From Brassica napus (lineage: Eukaryota > Streptophyta > Magnoliopsida > Brassicales > Brassicaceae), in assembly GCF_020379485.1 (NCBI RefSeq), contig NC_063450.1, forward strand, positions 52,599,374 through 52,663,373: 64,000 nucleotides of DNA. Reading direction: 5' to 3'. This document shows positions 33,397 through 44,120 of this stretch, in pieces. Position numbers and translations under genes: made by a program. The stretch's first letter is position 1; each line of letters starts with the position of its first letter. Below the pieces are notes generated by a model. It searched no databases. It worked only from the letters and a program-made list of their open reading frames with translations, and was not told the DNA's origin.

Positions 33397-34725
33397 TTAC
33401 CTCCCAATGATCTTATAGTATGCATATAAACCAGACCCGAAGAAGCCAAAAAGCTGTCCAATCACATTCATCTGCATGAACAAACCAATCAATTTTTTTT
33501 TTTATAAAAACAGTACTGATATGATATGTAGCAAATGTAGACGGAAGATTTTAGGTCTAATAAATTAAATGGGACGGTGAAGAAATAATACGAGGTCGAA
33601 TGGGAGTCCACCAAAGAGCATCCACCCTAGTCCAACCGTGAAGACGTCCTGCAACGATGATGTTAATGCTCAAAGCTTCACATTTTTCTTTTTGTAAAAA
33701 GATAATTGTATAAAGTGAAACCGACCTTCATGTTGCCACAAATTGTCTGAGTGAGAGCCGAGTTGAGAGTGGTGTTAAGAAAAATGCTGTAGTTTAAGAA
33801 GAAAGCCAACACACACGAACATAATAACACAACCTGTGTGAGAAGTGAGAACAAAAGTATGAAAAGAGATCATTAGTCTCCTCAACAAAAAAGTGCAACA
33901 GATACAAGGCAGAACAGAGTGATTTACAGTACCATGAAACCAGGAGAAAAGAGGTGGGGAAAGTTAAACGTCCTCTCCAAGTCACCGCAAACATATGTCC
34001 AAATAATCAATATAGGTCCGCATATAATTCCTATCATTATAAAAACTCACAAAATTCAAAGGAAGTAATTGGAGTTTAAATCATGTTTTGCTGTCTGTTA
34101 AGATTACCATTGCACCACATAAGACCAAAGCTATTCAAGCCGCTTGATTTCCCTGGAGAATCAGACATTAGACTTTGAGTAGAAGAACATTTATACAGAA
34201 AGTATGTAACTAGCGTACCAGTCCGGGAGATGGTTGCTAGATAAACTGCTGTTGTTATGTTGGCTAAGAAAACGACACCATATCCATAAAATTCAAATGA
34301 CAAGTCCCTAGCTCCAGCGAAAAATGCGCCAAACAAAATAACGCCAACACTGATATTATCAAACATACAAGAGTTTAGTTTGTGCATGTAAAGAATCAAG
34401 GAGAAGCATTATTCTCCTTTTTTACTTCTATAGTATGAGGAAACTATGAATCACCTTCCAATGATAGAGCGGGTATATCTCTGACCAGTGAGCAAGTACT
34501 CAATCGACAGGATGAGGTAGCTCACTTGGTAAGGACTCTGTGGACCAATTGTCATGCTCACGGGTTCGACGCCAGGCGGAGGCGAACTGCCCATTCTGTC
34601 ACCAAATGCGGTACTGGGTGTTGGGTCTTGTCCCCAACCCAGGTAAAGCCCTCCCGGGTGAAGTGGACCGCTGCCTAACCGGGCTCAGGGGAATGATCCA
34701 CGTAAGTGGGGAACCCATGGATTAT

Positions 34726-34761
<36 letters not shown>

Positions 34762-35432
34762 CTCAATCACCATAGTAAAAGCCACCGTGGTACGCCTAAG
34801 CGTGGTGTACATGGGAACATTAACCCCTCTCACAGACGCCATAGTGGCTAGCTTTTCAGTAGATAAAACATTGAACCAAAATTTGTGATCAGTTAGTATT
34901 TATAGGATTCAAAACAACAGAAGATCATTGTCACAGTAAAAAAAAAAAAAAAAAACTACCATGTAGAGAAGATAGGCAGCTGAGGGAGGAAGGGTGTGAA
35001 ACAATGTCTTCAACGGCACAAAAGCTGAGACATTATTATTATTATTATCAGAAGCTGAAAAGGAATCAGCCGCTGTGAAAGAGATGATCTTTTTGCGCCT
35101 CAGCGTGTATAGAAACAATGTAGAGGATAAAATCTGTTGAAACAAAAGTGTCAATCTTTTTGGGTCACTGCAAAAAGACAAACTTTGTAATATAGTTACC
35201 TGAAAGAGAGTGATAACGTTAACACAGGGGAACTCATAGGAAGAGAGAGCTGCTTTATTGAACAGCACAAGCATCACTGCCAATTAAACACCAACACACA
35301 ACATACAGACATAATCTCAAAGCATGAAACTTTAACATTGATATCAGCTGGAATCTGAAAATGAACATTACTCCAACGATTACCTGCACAGGCCATGTAA
35401 GAGAGAGCAGCGTAAGCGCCACGTTTAGTCAT
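33397..35432 (-). CDS. UGNT1: UDP-GlcNAc transporter UGNT1-like gene, exon 4 interrupted by a SINE
   Basis: Ten exons in frame: 35432-35384, 35276-35200, 35133-34960, exon 4 from 34851 to 34455 (split by a SINE), 34349-34219, 34152-34108, 34030-33933, 33833-33726, 33648-33592 and 33471-33397. Without the SINE the protein would be 315 residues with about ten hydrophobic segments: a nucleotide-sugar transporter of the drug/metabolite superfamily, matching Arabidopsis UGNT1 (At4g32272, from memory), which moves UDP-GlcNAc into the ER/Golgi lumen. Landmarks are ASVRGVNVPMYTTLRRTTVA, GVVFLANITTAVYLATI and ALTQTICGNMKDVFTVGLGW. The SINE lies within the codons for VIEYLLTG, in antisense, with a 12-bp duplication. 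All other exons are clean, so the hit is recent. Direct reading meets poly-Phe and then SINE sequence. A donor 10 bases before the insert and the AG in the second target copy could remove it in frame. Confidence 0.85.
34494..34505. repeat. SINE target-site duplication, left
   Basis: AAGTACTCAATC, repeated at 34757-34768 after the poly(A). Confidence 0.9.
34506..34758 (+). mobile_element. tRNA-derived SINE
   Basis: About 250 bp with Pol III promoter boxes: an A-box-like TAGCTCACTTGG (34518-34529) and a B box GGTTCGACGCC (34563-34573). A tRNA-unrelated body and a 32-A tail (34727-34758) follow. The 12-bp duplication AAGTACTCAATC flanks it. It is inserted in an exon of the UGNT1-like gene, opposite to its transcription. 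Confidence 0.93.
34757..34768. repeat. SINE target-site duplication, right
   Basis: AAGTACTCAATC, the second copy; its first two A overlap the poly(A) tail. Confidence 0.9.
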
Positions 35433-37192
35433 GGCGGATCCTTTGAAAAAGACGGTCGTCTACTACAGCTTTGCCGTCGAGATTATTATCTCCGGCGAGA
35501 GGAGGATCGGAAACAGGAAGGACAGGATTCATCATGGTCGAGAGAGAGGTAGACTCTCTCCACGGTCTTCGTCTTACTCCGCGTTCGTCGTCTCTGACTC
35601 TCTGACTCACGGAGATGATTGATACTGAACGTAGAAGACACGGGACATTTGAGTAGACCACCTCTCTCTGTGTATGTGCGAATGTCTTTTTGTAATTAAT
35701 TATTGTTATGACAATTATTAAATTCCTCTCGTTTCTCTCTATTTGTGGCTTAAGGCCCAGTGATAGTAATAATTTCTTATACTGAACTCATTTAAGTTTA
35801 TGGGCTAAGGCCTTATTAGATCTCAACTGTTTTTTGAACTTTTTAACATCTAATCATTTCTAAAAGGAAAATTTTCCCCAATAACCATAAAAAAAACACA
35901 AGTCATTGTTTATTATATTCTTCTATAAGATTTATTTTTAACATTTAATTCTAATATGAAAAAATTATAACAGAAAGAAAGACATCATCTTCTTGCTATT
36001 ATTCTATGTTTTTTTAAGAAATAATTTCAATTATTTGGTATATTATACAAGTCTAAGAAATGTTTTTTTTTTCTTAGAGCTATATATACCATGTTGAATG
36101 AGACTCTTAATCGATAATGATACTTCTTCGGTTTTATGGATAATGATTAAACTAATACATTATAGTTTTGGTGTGTCTTTGTTTTTTCATAATTCGTTGT
36201 TATCCGGTAAATGAAAAAAAAAGTCAGCATATAAATGATTTAAGATATTTTTGATAAATTTAATTTTTATTTGGGAAGTTATATACTATAAAATAAGTTT
36301 TGAATTCTGATTTTGGAATAGTGCTATTTTTTGGTAATGAAAAGCAAAAATTAAACCATAATTTTTTGGAAATGATTAAAATAGCATCATGAACCGGTAA
36401 TATCTTACTAGTTTAAATCAAGAAGTTTGAATAATGAATGAATGGCGAAAGTTTGTGGTACGATTCGTAAAGTAGTAGTTGAGGAGACATAGAAGAAACA
36501 TGATAAGACTTTGGTATCTACAAACTTGATGAAGACAAGAAGACATTAAGCCAAAGCTGTCCAAAACAGCACTCAAACTCGAGTTAAAAAGATAGTTTCA
36601 TTCACTTCCCCTTTATCTTAACACTCGTTTGTCCCCCTCTCCCGCACTCAAACAAACAGTTTCTATCCTTTCTCGTTTCCTCCCACGTACGTCCTTTATT
36701 ATCTCTCACCAGTAGTTTTCATTTCTAGATCAGTTTCTTCAGTGGATTAGGTTTCTTGTCGGTATATTATGTGACTATTATTGGATTCGGCCACATATCT
36801 ATTCTTTTTATCTGTTTTGTACCTGCTACTGCTTAATTCGCATCCGACCCTTACGTAAGGGGGTATGGTTTTATATCAATTTACAATAAATAGAATAGTT
36901 TTATGTCATTTATATCTGTTTCAAGTTATTTAGTGTTGAGATTCAAACATGCTAAATATTTAAATATTCAAAACGTTAATCAAAACATATCTTGCTCGAT
37001 TATATTAAGATGTTTGAGCCAAAATGTTAAATCATACTTGTTCAAGCTACTAAATACATGTAAAAACTCTGAAATTCAAAATAACCAAGCTAAAATATTC
37101 AGAAATCCTATTACATGACAAGAATATTTATTTTCGAATAACAGCTTGGTCAAATCAAAATAGGTTATAACATGCTAATAACAGCCCAAAAT

Positions 37193-37240
37193 TGCTTAAC
37201 TTATTTCTCTTTATCTTAACATTTTTACCAAAAAAAAAAA
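37193..37240 (+). mobile_element. 48-bp oligo(A)-tailed micro-insertion with 12-bp target-site duplication
   Basis: ACAGCCCAAAAT is found at 37181-37192 and 37241-37252. The stretch between them ends TTTTTACC followed by about 11 A. It looks like a heavily 5'-truncated retroposed fragment. Confidence 0.6.
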
Positions 37241-39517
37241 ACAGCCCAAAATCACTAGCTACTATCCAATTTTTGTCTATATTCCTTGCACAATTTGATG
37301 TTGTTTCAGCTAAAACTCTCGATGGTTATAAGAATTTAACGCCGCAAGCATGAACAAGTCTCCATTGTTTTTGAGGTTTTGCTACCTTTTAGTAACTAAA
37401 AATATTAATAAATTTTTTTAAAAACCCAGATCGATCCCACGAACTAGACTATAAGTGTGAATGTGGTTCCGACAAGAGTCATATGGTCCCTTCAACTTTT
37501 AAAGCCCATAACTTCAGTGGTCGACCCGACACTACGGCACGAGTAGTCACGCACGACTCTCTTCACATTGATATTTCCCCCTCTACTCTCATCTGTTTGG
37601 TTGATCTAAAAACATGTAGAGACCAACCAAAGTGTCATATATTATATATGATATGGACTTCATAATCAAGTGTCACTTTCGTTATCCAGATTGATATCGT
37701 GCGAACTACTTCTTAAAAGTCAAGTTTCTAATATTGTGTTAGGCACAACATATATCTTTTTACCAACGTTTTTATTAAATTAAATCAAACATATGTCAAT
37801 ACCAAGCTTACAACTGAATTACTAGAGTAAAACAAATATAAGATAATTGAAAGAATTCCAAGACCATATCCTCTTCTGGACTTTATTTACCTTTTTCCTA
37901 GTCTTTATGGTATTTTGTTTGATCGACCATATGGTCTAATTCAGTTTTTATACACTTGCTAGTAAAAATCGGATCGGATGTTGGTTATTCGACAAGTCGT
38001 CTCCATCATATAGGGGAGGAGGTAACTAGTAAGGCCATGAGTTCTAGTCTGTCATGGTACTGAACCATTGAATTAGAAACTATAAGCTATATCATCAATC
38101 CACAATAGTAATGGTTGAAAAAACGAAGCACTTGTGAAATAAATGTTTTACGAAAAAAGGAAAATGTTCCTTCCCAAAGAGGGCAGTGTAATCAAGCTCA
38201 GGATGGGCAGACAGTTAATAGCCTTTATTCATAAGTTGATCTGAACTCTTCCCCAAATATTTTACTGAAGTTGCATAGTGAATCAACAGAAGTGTGTAGT
38301 GATAGTTGTCTCTTGAAAGGTTAAGAATATTGCGACAAGCTCAAAAAAAGAAGAAGTGGAGTTTGTAATTGGGTAACATGATTCTCAAGAGTCAAATAGA
38401 AACATTGGATGTAAACAAAAGTATGGGACGTTGTCCGTTCCAACATTAACCAAACTTGTCTATTAAAATTCATGTTAGTTGGGTGTTGCATGTCTAAATT
38501 CGTTGAATCATGTGTCCCTTGAAGATGCATGCTCTTGTTTCTAGCTTAGAAGTATAAAATATAAATACACTTTTCATTTCTTTAGTTGTTTGGTTTGCTT
38601 ATCTTAATAAGTACGCTAATTGGATATTGTGATAAATAGGAATTAGTGATGCAAACATGGAAAATCAGATAAAGTCAACCAAAAGAACTAAATCGTTTAC
38701 AAATTTATATGACTAATGTTATTAATTAATAATTTATCCTAGGAGAAAATGTATTTACAAAGTCCATGCATATATACTATCGATTATAGTTTTTTCAATT
38801 TCTGTGTATGCGAATGTGTAATTTGCAATGAAATAAAAAAAAAAAAAAAATCTAATGTATACAGAAGTTGAATAAGAAACAAGTAACTATCATAAGATTG
38901 TATTTTATATTCAAAAATCATAGCAATTTAAATAAAATAATGTAGAAATATGTTAGCATCAAATGTTGGGATATTGGCCGACCTGAACTCAATAAATGTC
39001 GGAAGTCATTCATTTTCTCCCAAAAGACAAAGGTCCTTGTTTCTCTTGTTTCATTAATAGTTGTAAATGCTTTTTCACGATTGCTAGTCTGTTTAACAGG
39101 TTAAGTATAGTAACGACTCTATAAGTATCTTCACCCAAACCTATTTCGTTGAGGGAACGTTTTTACGTATTTTAATCATGTTGGCTATGAATTATAATAC
39201 GATATAACTCAGATTTTGAAGATGAGAGCTTTTTCTCTAGTCAAATATATGTTCTGGACTCCTAGTTGTTGGTCTAAGAAAATTTATATGAACTATATAG
39301 TTGAGGAGTCAAGGGAAACAAATTGTTAGTATTCTAATATTTGATTGATTAGTTTAGTTTATATAGTATCGTGTTGCTTAAGATACCATAAAGACACATC
39401 CATGACGACATCTATATTTTTGTGCGACAAAATATATAATAATTTAAACCTATCAAACATGGATATTTACGATAAAGCCACGCACTCCTCCTTCACTTTT
39501 GTACTCTTTCCTTTTAC

Positions 39518-39525
39518 TATAAATA
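39518..39525 (+). promoter_or_regulatory. TATA box of IAA29
   Basis: TATAAATA lies about 112 bases before the start codon, in a good sequence context (CTATAAATAGG). Confidence 0.7.
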
Positions 39526-39636
39526 GGGAATACTCATGGTCCTCTAATTAAGCAACCATCCACACAACCTTTTCCAGAGCCAGACAACAAAAGAATATAC
39601 ACTTTTAGTTTCATCAAAGACGAAGCTGCACTAGAA

Positions 39637-40853
39637 ATGGAGTTGGATCTTGATCTCTCTCTTTCACCTCATACTAATTCTTCAAAATTCGGGTTTTGCT
39701 TTGACCTCAACAAGCATTGCGCGACTGAGGGAATGCTTGTTGAGGTCGTTCACTACGAGAAAACGAAACAAACGCGTTTTGAGTCGATGTTTTGGTTGGA
39801 CAATATGGAAGAAGATTGTTATGTACCAAAACCATGTTCGTTTTCTTTGAATGGCCAGCCAGACGAGGAAGATGAAGATCCTTTGGAATCCGACTCTACT
39901 ATTGTTGACGAGTGAGTAACAAACTATATTTTTGACAATACTTAGGTTAACTATATAAGTTAATTTAACATTTTACCAAAGAAATTTATATAAGTTTCTT
40001 CGAATATTCTGTTGCGTATTTATACAAAGTATGCATGGAGGGATTATAATTCATAACACTCATTCAAAACAAAAGAATTCTCATAACATTTAAAACAATT
40101 TTGTATAGTGAGGAGGAAGATGGCGAAGTCGTGGGGTGGCCACCAATAAAGTCATGTATGACAAAGTATCATAATTACCGTCATAGTCGTAATCACCCAT
40201 ATCACCATCATGGTAGGAGGATCAACATACCTAATCCTACGGCTACAATTATCGGACTTAGACCGTCATCGTCATCAACATCATCACCGAGATCATCAAT
40301 GTATGTTAAGGTGAAGATGGATGGTGTCGCAATAGCTAGAAAGGTGGACATCAAGCTTTTCAACTCTTACGAGTCTCTCACTAACTTCTTGATCACCATG
40401 TTTACTCAATGTGAGTACTAATTTAAGTATTTAAAATGCATTAAAACGTATACACTCTCCTAAACCTATAAACGAATGAAAGCATGACATATAACCTCTC
40501 AATAGTCTTCTTGATATTGAATACAATTTTGTTTTGTCAGACCAAAATTGTGATAGAGAAGATACAAGTTACAAATTCACCTTCCAGGGGAAAGAGGGCG
40601 ACTGGCTATTACTAGGGGATGTTCCATGGAAGTACGTTTACTTCTCTGTGTTTAATATTTCAAATTTCTACCTAGTTTCATAAATATATACATAGTTTTT
40701 AGGTGATGGACATTATTTTAATATTCGGATAAGGGTGACTGGCATATTAATATCTAGAATCTGTTTTGGTTTTGCAGGATCTTTGCTGAGTCTGTTCATC
40801 GAATATCAATAATTAGAGATTGCCCGTGTGCATACACACGGCTGTTGTTCTAA
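39637..40853 (+). CDS. IAA29: Auxin-responsive Aux/IAA repressor IAA29
   Basis: Exons 39637-39911, 40109-40410, 40541-40631 and 40778-40853 give 247 residues. Domain I is the EAR-type LDLSLS at residues 4-9. Domain II, the auxin-dependent degron, is VVGWPPIKSC in exon 2 (about 98-107), with the GWPP core intact. The PB1-type domains III/IV follow: YVKVKMDGVAIARKVDIKLF, then YKFTFQGKEGDWLLLGDVPW, then FAESVHRISIIRD. Aux/IAA proteins hold ARF transcription factors in check through TOPLESS and are destroyed via TIR1/AFB when auxin is present; Arabidopsis IAA29 is strongly light- and PIF-regulated. The long acidic linker and the C-terminal CAYTRLLF support IAA29 specifically. Function looks intact. 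Confidence 0.95.
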
Positions 40854-42968
40854 AAATAACTCTTTCAAAGTAATTATTATTTTGTAATTAAAATGTCTAC
40901 ATTATCAGATTTCCACTCGATTTATCTGCCTCTAGTATCACTTATTATGAATTATGGCTAAACATGCACGGAAGGGTAATGACATTTCCTTTATAAGAAT
41001 TCAGTGATCTACTTAAGGATCAGGCTCGGCAACTAAATAAGCTTTTAGACATTATTACATCAATCCTTTGTTGCATTTGAAATTTAATAGACTTGTTTAC
41101 TTCAAAAACAAGAAAAAAAAAGAAAGAGAAACATAAACTGTGATGATGATTGCTACGCTGCTTCTTTTATCATACCACCTCCTTCGTATGTGCAAATGGC
41201 TGAGATGGACAAAAAGCAATACTATTGACTCAAGAGAAGCAGTTGTGGCAGCAATTTCAGCAAGAAGGGATGAGAGGTCAAGCTAGTTTGGCTAAGACGA
41301 GTCCGGTTCTAACCGCAATGCCTTATGGAATGCTACCGGTTAATGGGATTGGACATCCACCGATGGAGTATTATTACAACAACCCGTACTGATTCACTTT
41401 TGTTCTTTTCTTACATAAATATATTTCGACCAATATAATAGACGATACCTCACATTTCTTGTGTTATAGTCCGGTTTGTTCTTATATTCTTTGGGTCTTG
41501 ACTCTGCTTGAATCTGTGAGACCTTCTGCTCTCTTGCATTTGATTAATAAAGTCATTTAAACCTTTTCTGGAATTTTTATAAGTTTCGTAATACACCGTA
41601 TTCTTATGAGATAGTAGTCCTTGTTGTTTCCTTGTACTTTATACAACTTAGCCTTGTTAAGTTTGAGCGGGGGTGAAGCTAGTGATTGGTAAATATACAT
41701 GTTTCTTTGGTTTGTTTTAATAACCTATTGTCAAATTTTCAGGTGACTAAACTTGTTTGTGTCGCCTATCTGATGTTTTCTTGTAATCAAACAGAGTATG
41801 GTCTATAATGTTCTCTTGTATGTCAGTTTCCCTGCCATATAAATCATAGTTTTCGACGGTTAAACCAAAGAAAATTAATATAATCTGAATAATAAAACAA
41901 ACCAACGAATTGACATCATAATCTCTATTAATATAGATTAACATAACAATGTCCGTCTTACCTGCTCTTAACATAGATAATTTCATTACCACTTGCTCCA
42001 TAAAACAGAGGAAGCAAATGAAGAACATGAACATTTCTCTCATTGCATTCCTCTGGCTTTGATTCTTTCACTTGTAAATATCTTAAACTTAATGGATAAT
42101 TAACTAGGAATTTGCTGAATTCCATTTGAGATGTACTCAAAGATCAAAACAACATTTTGGTACGTGCATTGTGCACACGTACTAATTTTTTTATATATTA
42201 CATTGATGAGTGATTGTGAGGTGAATGAGATTAATTGATTCGGTTAGTTTTAAGCAATTTCTCAAGAGAACAGTAATCCTAAATCGTAGACTATGAACTA
42301 TATAAAGGATGTTAAGCCCATATAACAAACAAACAAAAATCATCAATATACAAATTTTAATTACCATTCTTTATTAGTCTATCACACAATTCAGGGTTTG
42401 TAACTGTTAAATTCTCGTAATTTTTTTTGGAAAAGTAAAAAGGGAGAAAGCATTATGGCTGTGTGTGTTCTTTAACCAACAGCCAAACTCGAGTGTTGAC
42501 TGTTTGACAAATCTAAGTCCCATCTTCCGCAAACTCAATACCCAAAATTTAGGATCTTTAAACAACACGATTTATAAAATTGATATCAATTTTTTTGGTA
42601 TAACTTAATACTGTACATTATCCATTTCATTTTTTAGGTTTCTCTGTCCACAGTGAAGATAACAACCAAAGTCTAAATAAAAGTCAAAACACACTATGAA
42701 GATATAAAGGAATAATAACAATAAAATCCAATATTACCGACTAGATTTTCTGACATCATCATTAGTAGTGTGATATGATTAACTTCAGTTGCGAATTTAT
42801 GAGGTTGAGATTCGAGTAATTTTTTACGTCTGACTCAGCATCAAACAAGATAATGATAGACTGGGTTTTTTTTTGTTTTTCCCAGCTACCCTTTTAATTA
42901 CATTTATTTTATCCAACTTTAAAACAAAAACTAAACCTAAATTTACAACAACGGCATCAGCGAACCAT
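40854..42968. other. Intergenic region IAA29 to GT14 gene
   Basis: Contains the IAA29 3'UTR, a decayed ANTH-gene tail (41141-41392) and AT-rich DNA. A hairpin-forming GTACGTG...CACGTAC occurs at about 42160-42182. No intact gene. Confidence 0.5.
41141..41392 (+). pseudogene. 3'-terminal fragment of an ANTH-domain clathrin adaptor gene (CAP1/At4g32285-like)
   Basis: Reads CYAASFIIPPPSYVQMAEMD then KKQY, shifts frame by a one-base loss near 41227, then QLWQQFQQEGMRGQAS and finally YYYNNPY with a stop at 41390-41392. From memory this is the C-terminal tail of Arabidopsis At4g32285, which lies in this position next to IAA29. The rest of the gene (ANTH domain and NPF motifs) is gone. It is a gene lost by fractionation whose tail survives. 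Confidence 0.75.
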
Positions 42969-44120
42969 TCACGCATCACAAGCCGAGTCATTGAACAACA
43001 CACTCCTAGCCATACCCAACAACGGCTCGAGCGCTTCAGGAGAAAACTTCCTAGCGAACAGAAAAGGATCACTCCGCTTACTCACAGACCAATCTGAACC
43101 GTTGATTCCATCCTCACCGTATCTCGGTCTAGACTTCCTCAGCCGCACGATCAGCTCAGGCACAACTTCCTCCGCCTCGTACATCCTCGGGTGACCTCCG
43201 TCGTTGACGGTCCAGTCCACGTGAGTCAGAGTAGCGGGAACACACCCGCGCGGGTCCCTCAAATTCACAAGGGTGGGAAAGTAATTCTCCTCGGGATAGC
43301 ACGTGTCTTCCCTCACGCACGTCTTGTTGAACTTCTCCCATATCCGCCGATCACGCGCCACCATGCGCGCGTGCCTCCTCGTCAAGGCCCAGAACTGAGA
43401 CCCGATCCGAAAATCCTCCAGCTTCACCTCGGGGAGCATCGCGTCGTCTCCGCGCGCCGCCCACCTCTCGAGCTGCCACGGCTCGTCTTTGAGTATCTCG
43501 ATGAAGCTCTTCCGTGAGGAGACAAGAGTCTTGTAAGTGAAGTCGAATGAGCGGATGGGAACGCACGAAGGCGAGAAGAGGGCAAAAATGTAATTCTGCG
43601 GATCGTCGAGAAGCGCGTGTGCCAATAACCGACGCGCCGCAGCGGCGAGAGTTGGTGTGTATCGCTCCGAGCGTTTTGAGTGAATCACCCGGTTTGAAAA
43701 CACTCCGGAGAAAACCGGGTCGTAGTCCCGGGTCGGATCCGCGTGGATGTAGACATTGTAGAGATCCTTGAAGGAGCTTCCGTTGAAGAACATCTCCCAC
43801 AGAGGCGCGAACGGGAGAGGCGTCGTGGTTATATACATAAACGCCACTTTCCGGGTCGACCCGGGCGGGTGATTCGGGTTTACTTGTGAAGCGAGTCGGA
43901 GAAGCGGTTCGTCGTCTTTGGGGATAGGAGGTGCGATACGAAGCGGCGGAGAAGAAGCGTCGGGGACGTTTCGGGCGTAAAGAGAGAAGACGGAGAGAGA
44001 GCGGAAACCAAACTCCGGCGAGGCGACGCCGGTGAGTTCTCGCTGGACTGTGAAGATGACTGCGACTGGTAGACAGAGAAACAAAGCGCAGAAGAGAGGG
44101 AACAGCGTCGGAGACAGCAT
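42969..44120 (-). CDS. GT14 (Core-2/I-branching-like) glycosyltransferase, type II membrane protein
   Basis: An intronless ORF of 383 residues. An N-terminal hydrophobic anchor (about 4-26) and a short Pro-rich stem lead to the GT14/DUF266 domain: KVAFMYITTTPLPFAPLWEM, FKDLYNVYIHADPTRDY, then NYIFALFSPSCVPIRSFDFT, WQLERWAARGDDAMLPEV, RIGSQFWALTRRHARMVARD and CYPEENYFPTLVNL. Animal Core-2 enzymes transfer GlcNAc; plant members are Golgi enzymes for arabinogalactan and other cell-wall glycans, substrate not known here. It matches the Arabidopsis gene At4g32290 in position (from memory). The coding region is notably GC-rich for the window, which opens long shadow frames on both strands. The start is the first ATG and directly precedes the hydrophobic segment. 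Confidence 0.92.
   Translation of the reverse strand: MLSPTLFPLFCALFLCLPVAVIFTVQRELTGVASPEFGFRSLSVFSLYARNVPDASSPPLRIAPPIPKDDEPLLRLASQVNPNHPPGSTRKVAFMYITTTPLPFAPLWEMFFNGSSFKDLYNVYIHADPTRDYDPVFSGVFSNRVIHSKRSERYTPTLAAAARRLLAHALLDDPQNYIFALFSPSCVPIRSFDFTYKTLVSSRKSFIEILKDEPWQLERWAARGDDAMLPEVKLEDFRIGSQFWALTRRHARMVARDRRIWEKFNKTCVREDTCYPEENYFPTLVNLRDPRGCVPATLTHVDWTVNDGGHPRMYEAEEVVPELIVRLRKSRPRYGEDGINGSDWSVSKRSDPFLFARKFSPEALEPLLGMARSVLFNDSACDA

Larger units (their letters stand above)
35433..39636. other. 4.2-kb intergenic region between UGNT1 and IAA29
   Basis: 35433-35670 is the UGNT1 promoter/5'UTR. The rest is AT-rich with only short ORFs that show no domain. A 48-bp micro-insertion with duplicated flanks lies at 37193-37240. 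The last about 120 bases are the IAA29 core promoter and leader. Confidence 0.5.

Noticed and set aside
34511..34583. tRNA-like A and B boxes suggesting a second tRNA gene
   Set aside because: The cloverleaf does not close; boxes, poly(A) tail and target-site duplication identify a SINE.
34540..34851. 103-codon plus-strand ORF with a poly-Lys run
   Set aside because: Translation of the SINE, its A-tail and the antisense of UGNT1 exon 4; not a gene.
36903..37118. 71-codon ORF upstream of IAA29
   Set aside because: Low-complexity, AT-rich, no TATA or domain; typical random ORF in such DNA.
40822..40842. CCGTGTG-CATA-CACACGG hairpin resembling a Helitron 3' end
   Set aside because: It lies inside the last IAA29 coding exon, where the protein sequence explains it.
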